Shown: positions 28,793-38,055, counted from the stretch's first letter. The stretch is DNA of 64,000 bases from Pantoea deleyi (GCF_022647325.1 NZ_CP071405.1:1488001-1552000); one strand, 5' to 3'. A program made the numbers and translations. The notes: a model not told the origin generated them from the sequence alone.

Positions 28793-29689
28793 GTGAAATT
28801 TATAAAAGGAATGTCCGTGTTAGCTCTGGCGCTCAGCGCACAGGCCAGCTTTGCCGCCGAACCCTCAGTGCCTGCGGAGAGCAGCGTGCATGTTAACGCG
28901 GATCCGGCGCTGAAGAGCCTGCTGCCTGCTGATATTCTCAAACGGGGTTACATCGTGGCAGGAACCAATCCCAACACACCGCCGACGACCTTCTATAAAG
29001 AAGATAATAAAACGCTGGCCGGTCGTGAAATTGACATCATGAATGCGGTAGGTGAGCGTCTGGGTATCGCCGTGCAGTGGCGCGACACCGGCGGCTTTGA
29101 CAATATTATTCCCGGTCTGAAAACCGGACGTTATGACGTCGCGCTGTCAAACATCAATGCCACGCCAGCCCGCCTGAAACAGATCGACTTCGTCGGTTAC
29201 TACAGCGCCAGTCTGCTGGGCATTATCTCCCGCAAAGATGCGGGTGTAACGCCTTTTAAATCCCTGAACGATGTGTGCGGCAAAGAGGTTGGCGCTGGCT
29301 CCGGCACTACCCAGGTGATGCGGCTGGAAGAGGCCAGCAAAGCCTGTGAGACAGCGGGTAAGCCACCGATCAGGGTCGCGATATTCCCGGATCGTCCGGC
29401 TGGCGTGCAGGCGGTGGTCAGCGGGCGGGTTCCATTCTTCCTCGGCCCTTATGAGGGGCTGCTGTGGCAGACCAAAGTGATCAAACCGCTGACCATGAGC
29501 GGCGAAATCACCGTCAGCGATGCACCGGTTTCTGTAGCGTTTCCAAAAGCCTCCCCGCTGGAACCAGCCGTGCAGGCGGCTCTGAATTCGTTAATCAAAG
29601 ATGGCAGTTACCGGAAAATCCTCGATAACTGGGGAATCGGATTCGGTGCCGTAACCGAAGCGCGGCGCAATGAAGAGATTTTTAAATGA
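28793..29689 (+). CDS. Amino-acid-type ABC transporter, periplasmic binding protein (YxeM-like), GTG start
   Basis: A 298-residue family 3 solute-binding protein. GTG follows AGGAGAAAGG, and the signal peptide MKFIKGMSVLALALSAQASF is cleaved after AQASFA. The mature protein has the PAAT-type phrases GREIDIMNAVGERLGIAVQW and NIIPGLKTGRYDVALSNINAT. It delivers a polar amino acid or derivative to the permease encoded next, which it overlaps by 4 bp. Context (N-acetyltransferase, monooxygenase, M20 deacetylase, MmgE/PrpD) is that of the B. subtilis yxe operon, whose transporter imports S-(2-succino)cysteine or similar compounds. Confidence 0.83.
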   Translation: MKFIKGMSVLALALSAQASFAAEPSVPAESSVHVNADPALKSLLPADILKRGYIVAGTNPNTPPTTFYKEDNKTLAGREIDIMNAVGERLGIAVQWRDTGGFDNIIPGLKTGRYDVALSNINATPARLKQIDFVGYYSASLLGIISRKDAGVTPFKSLNDVCGKEVGAGSGTTQVMRLEEASKACETAGKPPIRVAIFPDRPAGVQAVVSGRVPFFLGPYEGLLWQTKVIKPLTMSGEITVSDAPVSVAFPKASPLEPAVQAALNSLIKDGSYRKILDNWGIGFGAVTEARRNEEIFK

Positions 29690-30609
29690 GCGAGATTCCG
29701 GACCACACTGACGACCTGAAAATCGTGGGCAAACGCTACTACGGACGCTGGCTGAGTGCGCTGGTGGTGCTGTTCTGCGTGGTGGCGATGGCACATTCGA
29801 TGATTAACAACCCGCGTTTTGAGTGGGGGGTGATTGCGGAAAATTTTACGGCGCCCTCTATCCTGCAGGGTGTCATCATGACGCTGCAGCTCACCGTGAT
29901 ATCGGTGGTGCTGGGGTTCGCCTTTGGCACGGTGCTGGCGCTGATGCGCCTCTCCTCAAACCCTGTGCTGGCTGGGGTGAGCTGGGCTTACACCTGGTTC
30001 TTCCGGGGTGTGCCGATGCTGGTGCAGCTCTTTCTCTGGTACAACATTGCCGCCCTCTATCCCCGAATCGCGCTGTCCATTCCGGGGTGGGGGGAAATCT
30101 GGAGTGCGCAGTCTAATGCACTGGTCAGTCCGTTCAGTGCGGCGGTCATCGCGCTGGTGATGCATCAGTCTGCGTATGCCGCTGAAATTGTGCGTGCCGG
30201 TATCCAGAGCGTGGGCAACGGGCAGATTGAAGCCGCTCGCGCCCTGGGTTACCGCCCGGCGCAGATTTTCCGCCATACCGTCTTACCTCAGGCGATGCGC
30301 GCCATCCTGCCCCCGGCGGGCAATGAGATTATCGGCCAGCTGAAAACCACCGCCGTGGTCTCGGTCATCTCGCTGCAGGATGTACTGTTTTCGGCGCAGA
30401 TTATTTATCAGCGCACCTATGAAGTGATACCGCTGCTGCTGGTCGCCACGCTGTGGTATCTGCTGATGACTTCCGTACTCTCTGTCGGTCAGTATTATGT
30501 CGAACGCTACTTTGGTCGCGGTGTGACGCGACGGGAGAGGCGAAGCCTGTTTGCGTCATTAGCGCGTGCTCCACTTCCCAAAACCCAGAGGAGCGTGAGC
30601 AATGGCTGA
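29686..30609 (+). CDS. Amino-acid ABC transporter permease (YxeN-like)
   Basis: A 307-residue inner-membrane permease of the polar amino acid family. An N-terminal membrane segment (ALVVLFCVVAMAHSMI) precedes the conserved core with QGVIMTLQLTVISVVLGFAF and FFRGVPMLVQLFLWYN. The EAA loop for ATPase contact is QIEAARALGYRPAQIFRHTV. It is the only permease gene, so it probably works as a homodimer, as in the one-permease yxeMNO system. ATGA overlap with the binding-protein gene and an 8-bp overlap with the ATPase gene indicate an operon. Confidence 0.86.
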   Translation: MSEIPDHTDDLKIVGKRYYGRWLSALVVLFCVVAMAHSMINNPRFEWGVIAENFTAPSILQGVIMTLQLTVISVVLGFAFGTVLALMRLSSNPVLAGVSWAYTWFFRGVPMLVQLFLWYNIAALYPRIALSIPGWGEIWSAQSNALVSPFSAAVIALVMHQSAYAAEIVRAGIQSVGNGQIEAARALGYRPAQIFRHTVLPQAMRAILPPAGNEIIGQLKTTAVVSVISLQDVLFSAQIIYQRTYEVIPLLLVATLWYLLMTSVLSVGQYYVERYFGRGVTRRERRSLFASLARAPLPKTQRSVSNG

Positions 30610-31363
30610 AGCAATCGCACTGCGCAAAGTCACCAAACGCTTCTCCGGTGTCACCATTCTTGATGAGGTTAACCTCGATATCCCTGCCGGATCGGTCACG
30701 GTAATCCTGGGGCCATCCGGTTCCGGTAAATCGACGCTGCTGCGCTGTATCAATCATCTCGAAAAGCTGGATGGCGGAACAATCCGCATCGGTGGCCAGA
30801 TGGTGGGATACCGGCAAAAAGGTCAGGCGCTGCATGAACTCAGCAGCAGTGCGATTGCCCGTCAGCGTGCAGAAATTGGCATGGTGTTTCAGCAGTTCAA
30901 CCTGTTTCCCCACCGTACCGTCTTGCAGAACATCACTGATGCGCCGATGCGGGTGAAAAAGCAGAGTCGCCATCAGGCCACCACCAAAGCGCTGGCGCTG
31001 CTGAAGCAGGTGGGGCTCTCTGGCCGCGAAGATGAGTGGCCACAGAATCTCTCTGGTGGTCAGCAGCAGCGCGTGGCGATTGCCCGCGCACTGGCGATGG
31101 ATCCCGGCGTGATGCTGTTTGATGAGCCGACCTCCGCCCTTGATCCTGAGCTGGTGGGGGAGGTGCTGCAGGTCATTAAGCAACTGGCACATTCCGGTAT
31201 CACGATGGTAGTTGTCACCCATGAAATCGGCTTTGCCCGTGAGGTCGCCGACAACATTGTGTTTATGGAGAATGGCCGGATTGTGGCAGCCGGCCCGACG
31301 CAGCAGGTTCTCGACGATCCAGACAACGGACGGGTCAGAAACTTCATTGCAACGGTGCGCTGA
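30602..31363 (+). CDS. Amino-acid ABC transporter ATP-binding protein (YxeO-like)
   Basis: A 253-residue ABC ATPase of the GlnQ/HisP type: Walker A GPSGSGKST, Q-loop GMVFQQFNLFPHRTV, signature LSGGQQQRVAIARALA, Walker B VMLFDEPTSALD and the H-loop in VVTHEIGFA. It powers the permease encoded just upstream, on the cytoplasmic face. The start lies within the permease gene. It is followed after 31 bp by the molybdenum oxidoreductase gene on the same strand, so all four genes are likely one transcript. Confidence 0.88.
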   Translation: MAEAIALRKVTKRFSGVTILDEVNLDIPAGSVTVILGPSGSGKSTLLRCINHLEKLDGGTIRIGGQMVGYRQKGQALHELSSSAIARQRAEIGMVFQQFNLFPHRTVLQNITDAPMRVKKQSRHQATTKALALLKQVGLSGREDEWPQNLSGGQQQRVAIARALAMDPGVMLFDEPTSALDPELVGEVLQVIKQLAHSGITMVVVTHEIGFAREVADNIVFMENGRIVAAGPTQQVLDDPDNGRVRNFIATVR

Positions 31364-31394
31364 GCACCGTCTTTCAGGGTAATCAGGAATCAGC

Positions 31395-33680
31395 ATGACG
31401 CAGAAACCGGTAATGCACAGCGCTCACTGGGGCGCTTTTCACGTCCAGAACAGTGACGATCAACTGCTGATTGAACCCTTTCGTGGCGATCCCGATCCCA
31501 GTCCGCTATTGCAGAACTTTCGTCAGGCACTGAATCATCCGGCTCGCGTCGCGCAGCCGATGATACGCCGTGGCTGGCTGGAAAACGGGCCAGGTCCGGA
31601 TGAGCGTCGCGGAGCGGACGAATATGTCGCAGTGAGCTGGGAAGAGGCCAGTCAGCGGGTGGCACAGGAGCTTCAGCGGGTCGGAGAGTCTTATGGTCCG
31701 GAAGGCATTTTTGGTGGATCTTACGGCTGGTCAAGCGCAGGCCGCTTTCATCACGCACAAAGCCAGGTGCACCGTTTCCTGAATACGGTGATGGGGGGAT
31801 ATGTCCGTTCGGTCAACAGTTACAGTTCCGGTGCGGCCTCGGTCCTGCTGCCGCATATTATCGGTGACATGAACGAGATCGCACGACGTGGCGTCAGCTG
31901 GGAAGAGATTGCCAGGCACAGTGAAGTCGTTCTGGCGTTTGGCGGTCTGGCGCTGAAGAATTCGCAGGTCGCCAGCGGCGGCCTGAGTGAGCATACCGAG
32001 CGCGGTTTTATAGAGCGTGCCGCCCAGCGCGGAACCCGTTTTATCTCAGTGAGTCCGCTGAAAAGCGATCTGCCTGATGAGGCGCAGGGCGAGTGGCTGG
32101 CACTGCGGCCCGGCACGGATGCGGCATTTATGCTCGGACTGCTGGCCGTGCTGATTGCGGAATCGCTGACTGATGAGGCGTTTCTGGCGCGTTACTGTGT
32201 CGGCTGGCCGCAGATGGTCGCTTACCTTCGCGGTGAGGAGGATGGCATCGTCCGTGACGCGCAGTGGGCGGCCGCGATCTGTGGCGTCAGCAGTGACATC
32301 ATCAGTCAGTTTGCGCGGCAGCTTCACGGCAAGCGCGTTCTCATCACCGTAGCTCATGCGTTGCAACGTGCTGAGCATGGTGAACAGCCAGTATGGCTTG
32401 GCCTGGTGCTGGCGGCAGCGCTCGGACAACCGGGACTGCCCGGTGGTGGATACACCTATGCCTTAGGGGCGCTCGGCCACTATGGCAAGCATCACAATCT
32501 GGTCAGTTTTCCAGCCCTGCCGCAGGGTAAAAATGGCATCGACCGCTTTATTCCGGTGGCCCGTATCGCCGACATGCTACTCCATCCCGGTACCCGATTT
32601 CACTACAACGGTCGTCAGCTTACCTATCCCCATGTCCGGCTGGCCTACTGGGCAGGTGGCAATCCGTTTCACCATCATCAGGATCTGGCGCGGCTGCGCC
32701 AGGCATTCTGCCAGCTGGACACGCTGATCGTTCACGAGAGCGCCTGGACTGCCACGGCACGCCATGCGGATATCGTTCTGCCTGCCACCATGACGCTGGA
32801 GCGCGAGGATATCGGTGGTGCGCCGACCGATCGCCATTTAGTCGCCATGCAACCCGTGGCCGCGCCCTATGCCGAAGCCCGGGATGATTATACGATTTTC
32901 CGTGACCTGGCCCGGCGTCTGGGCAGGGAATCGGCGTTCAGCGAAGGGCGCGATGCGCGTGACTGGCTACAGCATCTCTACGGTCAGCTGCAGGAAAAAC
33001 TGGCGGCTCATGCGATACAGACGCCCGACTTCAGCCAGTTCTGGCAGCAGGGCGTGCTGGAGCTACCGCAGGTAAAGGATGGTGGCCGCATGATGAGGGC
33101 GTTTCGTGACGACCCCGACGCCGCGCCGCTGCCAACGCCAGACGGAAAAATTGAGATCTTTTCCGCGGTAATCGCCAGCTTTGGATATCACGACTGTCCC
33201 GGTCATCCCGTATGGCGCGAGCCGCAGCAAAAGCCCAGTGCCAGCTATCCTTTCTGGCTGATTGCTAACCAGCCTGCTTCACGGCTGCACAGTCAGCTCG
33301 ATTTTGGCGATTACAGCCAGAGCACCAAGCGGAGCGGTCGTGAAGTCTGCACTCTGAACCGGGCCGATGCGGTCGCGCAGGCGATCGCGGAGGGGGACAT
33401 CATCGAACTCTTTAACGATCGGGGTCATGTGCTCGCCAGCGCCCGTCTCACCGACACCATTATGCCCGGTGTGGTTCAGCTGCCCACCGGCGCCTGGTAC
33501 GACCCGGTGGATCCCACCGCGGCCCGCCCGCTATGCCGTCACGGAAATCCTAATGTGCTGACGATGGATATCGCTACCTCCTCGCTCACACAGGGATGCA
33601 GCGGACAGATTACCGTCGTCCAGGTGAGAAAGTTCGCCGGGGAGATTACGCCCGTTCAGGCGTTCACGCCCCCGCAATAG
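31395..33680 (+). CDS. BisC/TorZ-type molybdopterin sulfoxide reductase, cytoplasmic
   Basis: A 761-residue DMSO-reductase-family enzyme closest in appearance to biotin sulfoxide reductase. It has FGGSYGWSSAGRFHHAQSQV and NSYSSGAASVLLPHI, where a Ser ligates molybdenum in this family, QVASGG, and the C-terminal cofactor-binding phrases RLHSQLDFGDYSQSTKR and LPTGAWYDP. There is no Tat signal and no Fe-S cysteine cluster at the N-terminus, so it is a soluble cytoplasmic reductase. It probably reduces S-oxides or N-oxides. Its place between an amino-acid transporter and an N-acyl-cysteine-type catabolic set suggests a cysteine-thioether sulfoxide substrate; this is inference. Confidence 0.85.
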   Translation: MTQKPVMHSAHWGAFHVQNSDDQLLIEPFRGDPDPSPLLQNFRQALNHPARVAQPMIRRGWLENGPGPDERRGADEYVAVSWEEASQRVAQELQRVGESYGPEGIFGGSYGWSSAGRFHHAQSQVHRFLNTVMGGYVRSVNSYSSGAASVLLPHIIGDMNEIARRGVSWEEIARHSEVVLAFGGLALKNSQVASGGLSEHTERGFIERAAQRGTRFISVSPLKSDLPDEAQGEWLALRPGTDAAFMLGLLAVLIAESLTDEAFLARYCVGWPQMVAYLRGEEDGIVRDAQWAAAICGVSSDIISQFARQLHGKRVLITVAHALQRAEHGEQPVWLGLVLAAALGQPGLPGGGYTYALGALGHYGKHHNLVSFPALPQGKNGIDRFIPVARIADMLLHPGTRFHYNGRQLTYPHVRLAYWAGGNPFHHHQDLARLRQAFCQLDTLIVHESAWTATARHADIVLPATMTLEREDIGGAPTDRHLVAMQPVAAPYAEARDDYTIFRDLARRLGRESAFSEGRDARDWLQHLYGQLQEKLAAHAIQTPDFSQFWQQGVLELPQVKDGGRMMRAFRDDPDAAPLPTPDGKIEIFSAVIASFGYHDCPGHPVWREPQQKPSASYPFWLIANQPASRLHSQLDFGDYSQSTKRSGREVCTLNRADAVAQAIAEGDIIELFNDRGHVLASARLTDTIMPGVVQLPTGAWYDPVDPTAARPLCRHGNPNVLTMDIATSSLTQGCSGQITVVQVRKFAGEITPVQAFTPPQ

Positions 33681-33684
33681 CAGA

Positions 33685-34992
33685 CTAGCGGTTCAGTGCT
33701 CCGGTCAGCGTCTGCAGGTCGGCTGCTGACCGCAGGGCACTGACAGCAGCAAGGAGTTCGGGCGGCGCGTCATCCAGCGCCCGGTGGAGCTTGCTGTTGA
33801 CATCCACGCCTTCCGCCAGCGATGCCTGTCGCGTCCGCCGCTGATGCCGCGTTGTGCCATCCGAAAGCCTCAGCGTGACCACATGAAAGCGCAGGGCAGG
33901 ATTAAGGGCATCCGGCGGCGCAGTCTCATCCGGCGTCCGCCGTACGCGGCTGGCCAGCGGCATCACCTGCTGATTGAGATTGCCTTCGGCGAAATCCTCC
34001 AGGCGCAGGTCGCCATAAATCAGCATGGCGGCGATCACATATTCCAGGCTGAATCGCGCTTCAATGCCGTTAGCCGGCGTCCGGATTGAGGCGGCAATAT
34101 CACCGCCCGGTGGAAAGGCAACGGTGATCTCAACGATCTGGCTGAGCAGGGCATCCAGAGATTTGCCCGCCGCCAGCCACTGCTGACGCAGAATGCGGGC
34201 GGCTTCTGCCGCGCTATGGGTGCCCGCGCAGGTCGGGAAGGGTTTGAACTCCAGTCCTGGCGTAATGATTCGCCAGGGGCTGCCCCAGTTTTCAATTACC
34301 GTCTCCGGCTGCGCCTGACCTGCGCTACTGGCGGCAAGGAAGGCTTCAATAACTCCCTGCTGGCGGCCATCGAATCCGGCCAGGGTAAGCTGAGCCGCCG
34401 TTACGGCACGTTCAGCGGCGAAGCCTGCATGAAGCGGTTTTACCGCCGATCCAAACTGCGCCCGTAAACCGCTGGCCTGGGTCGCCGCAATGCCGAGCAG
34501 GGTGGCCGTAGCCTCTCTCTCCATCTCCAGCAGGCGTGCCAGCGCCGCCGCCGCGGCAAGGGTGCCCAGCGTTGCTGTATTGTGATACCCCTGTGCATAG
34601 TGCTGCTGAGTGGCGGCCAGCCCAAGACGACCGGCCATCTCCACACCGGTAACGTAGGCATCCAGAAACTGCTCAGGGCGTTTGGGCTGATACTGCTGCC
34701 AGGCAAAGAGCGCAGGCAGGATCACTACGCTGGGATGACCGCGGAAATCAGCATGAAAGTCGTCGTAGTCCAGCGCATGTCCCGCATAGCCCAGCAGCAG
34801 CGCCTGCGAACGCAAACTACGATCCTGCCAGAGGTGACGAAGAGCCGGTAAGCCACTATCCGGCACCTTGCCCTGGAGTACCGGCCAGCTCACTGCCAGA
34901 AAATCCCGGATGCCTTCGCGTGCATGCTCGTGCGCGGCGGCATCCGGCTGACCGTCGAGGATCGCGGCAGCCAGCGCCGCAGTCAGGTTCAT
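33685..34992 (-). CDS. MmgE/PrpD-family protein (YxeQ-like)
   Basis: A 435-residue MmgE/PrpD-fold protein. Hallmarks are LLGYAGHALDYDDFHADFRG, where the Asp-Asp-His region is catalytic in PrpD relatives, HPSVVILPALFA, GYHNTATLGTLAAAAALARL and LHAGFAAERAVTAAQLTLAG, then GLEFKPFPTCAGTH. Relatives are methylcitrate and related dehydratases and epimerases. B. subtilis YxeQ, of this family, sits in the S-(2-succino)cysteine operon with no settled role. The gene is last in a three-gene minus-strand unit and overlaps the M20 gene by 4 bp; it converges with the BisC-like gene. Confidence 0.8.
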   Translation of the reverse strand: MNLTAALAAAILDGQPDAAAHEHAREGIRDFLAVSWPVLQGKVPDSGLPALRHLWQDRSLRSQALLLGYAGHALDYDDFHADFRGHPSVVILPALFAWQQYQPKRPEQFLDAYVTGVEMAGRLGLAATQQHYAQGYHNTATLGTLAAAAALARLLEMEREATATLLGIAATQASGLRAQFGSAVKPLHAGFAAERAVTAAQLTLAGFDGRQQGVIEAFLAASSAGQAQPETVIENWGSPWRIITPGLEFKPFPTCAGTHSAAEAARILRQQWLAAGKSLDALLSQIVEITVAFPPGGDIAASIRTPANGIEARFSLEYVIAAMLIYGDLRLEDFAEGNLNQQVMPLASRVRRTPDETAPPDALNPALRFHVVTLRLSDGTTRHQRRTRQASLAEGVDVNSKLHRALDDAPPELLAAVSALRSAADLQTLTGALNR

Positions 34993-36143
34993 TGGGGACG
35001 CCCCGCTGAGCTGAGTGCCGCCCGCGCAAGGTTGGCCAGATAGCGCGCCGTGGGGATCAGCACCTCATCATTAACCCGGAAAGCAGGGTGATGCAGCGCA
35101 TAGGGTTCACCGGTACCCACCATCATAAAAGCGCCTGGCAGCCGCTGCTGGTAGAAGGCAAAATCTTCTCCAATCGGACTCGCCTCAACCACGCGTGCTT
35201 CAAATCCACTGCGCTCCGCCTGCTGTAAAGCCACGTCCACCCAGTGCGCATCGTTGACCACCGAAGGTGGCCCGGCGTGCCAGTTAAAACTGATCTGTGC
35301 ATCAAAGGCGGCCCCGATGCCCGCCACAATCGTCCGGAAGCGTTGCTCAAGGCGCTGCCGGGTTGATTGTGAAAATGTCCGAACGGTGCCCTCCAGCCAG
35401 GCGCTGTCCGGGATGACGTTCCAGGTGCTGCCGCTGTGGATCTGGGTGACAGAGACCACGGCGTTGTCAGCAGAAGGGGCATTGCGGCTGATCAGCGTCT
35501 GCGCAGCAGCAACAATCTGGGCCGCAATAACGATGGGATCATTACCCTGATCCGGCTTAGCGGCATGACTGCCAGTGCCGCTAATCGCAATCTCAAAGCG
35601 GTCGACGGCGGCGGTCAGCGGCCCGGCTTTTGAGCCAATGACGCCAGCGGGCAGGGACGGATCGTTATGAATACCGAAAATCGCCAGCGCATCGTTTAAT
35701 GCCCCGCTGGCAATCACCTCCGGCGCACCCTGGCCCGTCTCCTCCGCGGCCTGAAAGAGGATCCGTACCCGACCGGGCAGATTCTCTTCCTCTTGCTTTA
35801 ACAGGATCGCCGCGCCCAGTGCCGCCGCGCTGTGAAAATCGTGTCCGCAGGCGTGCATCACGCCAGGACGCTGTGAGCGATAGCTGACGCCAGATTGCTC
35901 TTCAACAGGCAGCGCGTCGATATCGGCCCGCAGAACAATCAGCGGGCCTGCTGACGCGCCAATCTCTGCGACCAGGCCGGTTTTCAGCGGCAGACTGAGA
36001 ATACGTATCTGATGCTTTTCCAGCTGCGCGCGCAGGCGGGCTGTGGTGTCGAACTCCTGATTCGATAATTCCGGAAACTGATGCAGTTCATGACGGAATG
36101 CGATTAGCTGATCGTCTAATGTGGCGGAAATAGTGATGCTCAT
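34989..36143 (-). CDS. M20-family amidohydrolase / N-acyl-cysteine deacetylase (YxeP/SndB-like)
   Basis: A 384-residue M20D-type peptidase-fold hydrolase. Metal ligands lie in MHACGHDFHSAAALGAA and FQAAEETGQGAPEVI, with the substrate domain region SGTGSHAAKPDQGNDPI between and the C-terminal EASPIGEDFAFYQQ. Family members hydrolyse N-acyl amino acids; the YxeP/SndB group removes the acetyl group from N-acetylcysteine derivatives. Coupling by 4-bp overlaps to a GNAT acetyltransferase upstream and an MmgE/PrpD gene downstream supports an acetylate-then-deacetylate pathway. Exact substrate is inferred from context. Confidence 0.83.
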   Translation of the reverse strand: MSITISATLDDQLIAFRHELHQFPELSNQEFDTTARLRAQLEKHQIRILSLPLKTGLVAEIGASAGPLIVLRADIDALPVEEQSGVSYRSQRPGVMHACGHDFHSAAALGAAILLKQEEENLPGRVRILFQAAEETGQGAPEVIASGALNDALAIFGIHNDPSLPAGVIGSKAGPLTAAVDRFEIAISGTGSHAAKPDQGNDPIVIAAQIVAAAQTLISRNAPSADNAVVSVTQIHSGSTWNVIPDSAWLEGTVRTFSQSTRQRLEQRFRTIVAGIGAAFDAQISFNWHAGPPSVVNDAHWVDVALQQAERSGFEARVVEASPIGEDFAFYQQRLPGAFMMVGTGEPYALHHPAFRVNDEVLIPTARYLANLARAALSSAGRPQ

Positions 36144-36685
36144 GGTGCGCTCCCTTGTTCTGCTGTCTGACGGCGTAACCAGACATCATGTGCCGCCGGA
36201 TCCAGAATTTTTTTCATATAGAGGGTGATATGGCCTTTGCCAAGATCGCGGGTATGCATCGGCTGGAAACCGCGCTTCAGGTACATCGCCTGCAGCCACG
36301 GATGGCTGGTGGCCGTGCCCAGAGAGACTGCCGGGGCGCGCAGCTGACCCGTCAGAATCTCCTGTTCGATCCACTCCAGCACCTGGCGACCAAAGTGCTG
36401 GCCGGGATAGTCAGGATGCGCGCCAAACCAGCCAATATGTGGCAGGCCAAAGGGGCCAGGCAGCGGTCCCCAGGGATAGCGAACGGTGGCTGAAGAGACC
36501 ATCTTCTCGTCTGCATAGAGCGCATACACGCCATGACTCTGCAGATGGTGTAGTGCCATCGCGCGGTCAGCGGTGGCGGCATCAAATTTAATGCCCAGCG
36601 CTTTAACGGGCGCATAAGCAGCATGCATCAGAGCCAGATAAACATCGGCTTCATCCTCTCTGACCTGGCGAAAATCGAGTTGCAT
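36140..36685 (-). CDS. GNAT N-acetyltransferase (SnaB/YxeL-like)
   Basis: A 181-residue single-domain GNAT protein. It starts MQLDFRQVREDEADVYLALM, has the acetyl-CoA-binding region GWFGAHPDYPGQHFGRQVLE and the late ATSHPWLQAMYLKRGFQP. In the B. subtilis yxe/sna systems the corresponding enzyme N-acetylates S-substituted cysteines so that the monooxygenase can act. First gene of the minus-strand unit, overlapping the deacetylase gene by 4 bp. It is divergent from the alcohol-dehydrogenase gene across about 250 bp of AT-rich sequence. Confidence 0.75.
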   Translation of the reverse strand: MQLDFRQVREDEADVYLALMHAAYAPVKALGIKFDAATADRAMALHHLQSHGVYALYADEKMVSSATVRYPWGPLPGPFGLPHIGWFGAHPDYPGQHFGRQVLEWIEQEILTGQLRAPAVSLGTATSHPWLQAMYLKRGFQPMHTRDLGKGHITLYMKKILDPAAHDVWLRRQTAEQGSAP

Positions 36686-36939
36686 GTTATTTTCCGAAAA
36701 TTGCGCTGCGTAGAGTGAATTAATTCAGCCGGAGGAGAAGAGTAACAGTAAAGCGTCAGACTGCTATATGTGAAAAATAACTAACCTCATGCAGATTTGT
36801 GAATAAAGAATGGCGGGTTTTCAATTGCTTAAATGAGTGATTACCGTACTATTTAAATAAGAAGTAACTCTATTTTCAGTCAGCAACTTAATGTATTTGA
36901 ATCCCTTTTTGGCCTAATTTTTATAATCAGGATACCGCT

Positions 36940-38019
36940 GTGTTAGCAATTACCTCTCCGCGAGCCTATGCACATGAGGCGGGCCTGCGTGCACGCGTCG
37001 GTGAGTTTATAAAGCCTTATTCCCGCCATATCCGGATAGTAACGTCGCCGCGCGCGTGGCAGGCGGTTAACCCCGAATTAAGCCAGAGTCTGGCGGCGTC
37101 TGATATTCGCTGGCAGCTGGACTTTTTAACGAGTGAATGTACTGAAGCGGCTATTGCCCATGTCAGAGAGCAAACCGAACAGCAGGGTGCAGAGTTGCTG
37201 CTGGCGATTGGTGGTGGACGGGTACTGGATACCGCCAAAGCCGCTGCCAGCCAGCTACCGGGGCTGACGCTAATCAACTTCGCCACTCAAGCCGCCACCT
37301 GCGCGGCATGGTCACCGCTTGCGATTATTTACGACGAGACGGGCGGGCATCTGCGCAGTCAGCCGCTGGAAAAAATGCCAGAGCAGGTGCTGGTGGACAG
37401 TGAGGTGATCGCCAGGAGCGATGTGCGCTTTCTGAAAGCGGGTATTGTGGATGCGCTGGCAAAATATTATGAATTCCGGCCTTACCAGAAGCATAACCCG
37501 AACGATCTGGCGCTGGATTTGAAGGTAATGACAGCGCGACAGGCCCTGGACGCTTTCAGGCGCTATGGCGAAGCCGCGATCGCCGCCTGTCAGCAGCAGC
37601 AGGTTACGCCTGAGCTGGTAAAAGTTATTGATGCCTCAATCGTGCTGGCCGGTCTGGCAAACAGCGTGCGTGATGCGCTGCCGACGCCGGGGCTGGCGCA
37701 TGCCATCCATAATCGCCTGACACATCAGCCAGAACTGCATCACTGGCTGCATGGTGAAAAAGTAGGGTTCAGCCTGCTGGTGCAGTCGCTGCTGGAACAG
37801 GCGGAAGAACCCGATGCAGAACTGCTTACGCTTCTGCGCTATTACGACATGCCATTAGTGCTGCCTGCGCTGTCGGGCGATCGGCAGGCCGCACTGCGCA
37901 ATATTGCACAGCAGGTCAGATTCCCCAAAGCCAGTGCAGAACGCCTGCCTTTTAACGTCTCCGCCAGCGCAATCGAGCAGGCTCTGCGGGCAACAGACAC
38001 CCTTTTACAGGCGCGCTGA
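36940..38019 (+). CDS. Iron-containing alcohol dehydrogenase-type protein (HcxA/YbdH-like), GTG start
   Basis: A 359-residue glycerol-dehydrogenase-fold oxidoreductase. The NAD-binding LLAIGGGRVLDTAKAAAS, INFATQAATCAAWSPLAIIY, the metal-ligand region AGIVDALAKYYEFRP and the His-containing LAHAIHNRL and HWLHGEKVGF are present. It resembles E. coli YbdH/HcxA, which reduces 2-oxo acids to 2-hydroxy acids. GTG at 36940 follows AGGA. It lies 36 bp upstream of the FMN monooxygenase gene, so the two are probably an operon; it could reduce the oxo-acid released by the monooxygenase. That role is inferred. Confidence 0.75.
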   Translation: MLAITSPRAYAHEAGLRARVGEFIKPYSRHIRIVTSPRAWQAVNPELSQSLAASDIRWQLDFLTSECTEAAIAHVREQTEQQGAELLLAIGGGRVLDTAKAAASQLPGLTLINFATQAATCAAWSPLAIIYDETGGHLRSQPLEKMPEQVLVDSEVIARSDVRFLKAGIVDALAKYYEFRPYQKHNPNDLALDLKVMTARQALDAFRRYGEAAIAACQQQQVTPELVKVIDASIVLAGLANSVRDALPTPGLAHAIHNRLTHQPELHHWLHGEKVGFSLLVQSLLEQAEEPDAELLTLLRYYDMPLVLPALSGDRQAALRNIAQQVRFPKASAERLPFNVSASAIEQALRATDTLLQAR

Positions 38020-38055
38020 GGCGTGCTTTTTCACTTTTCATATCAGGAATAACAT

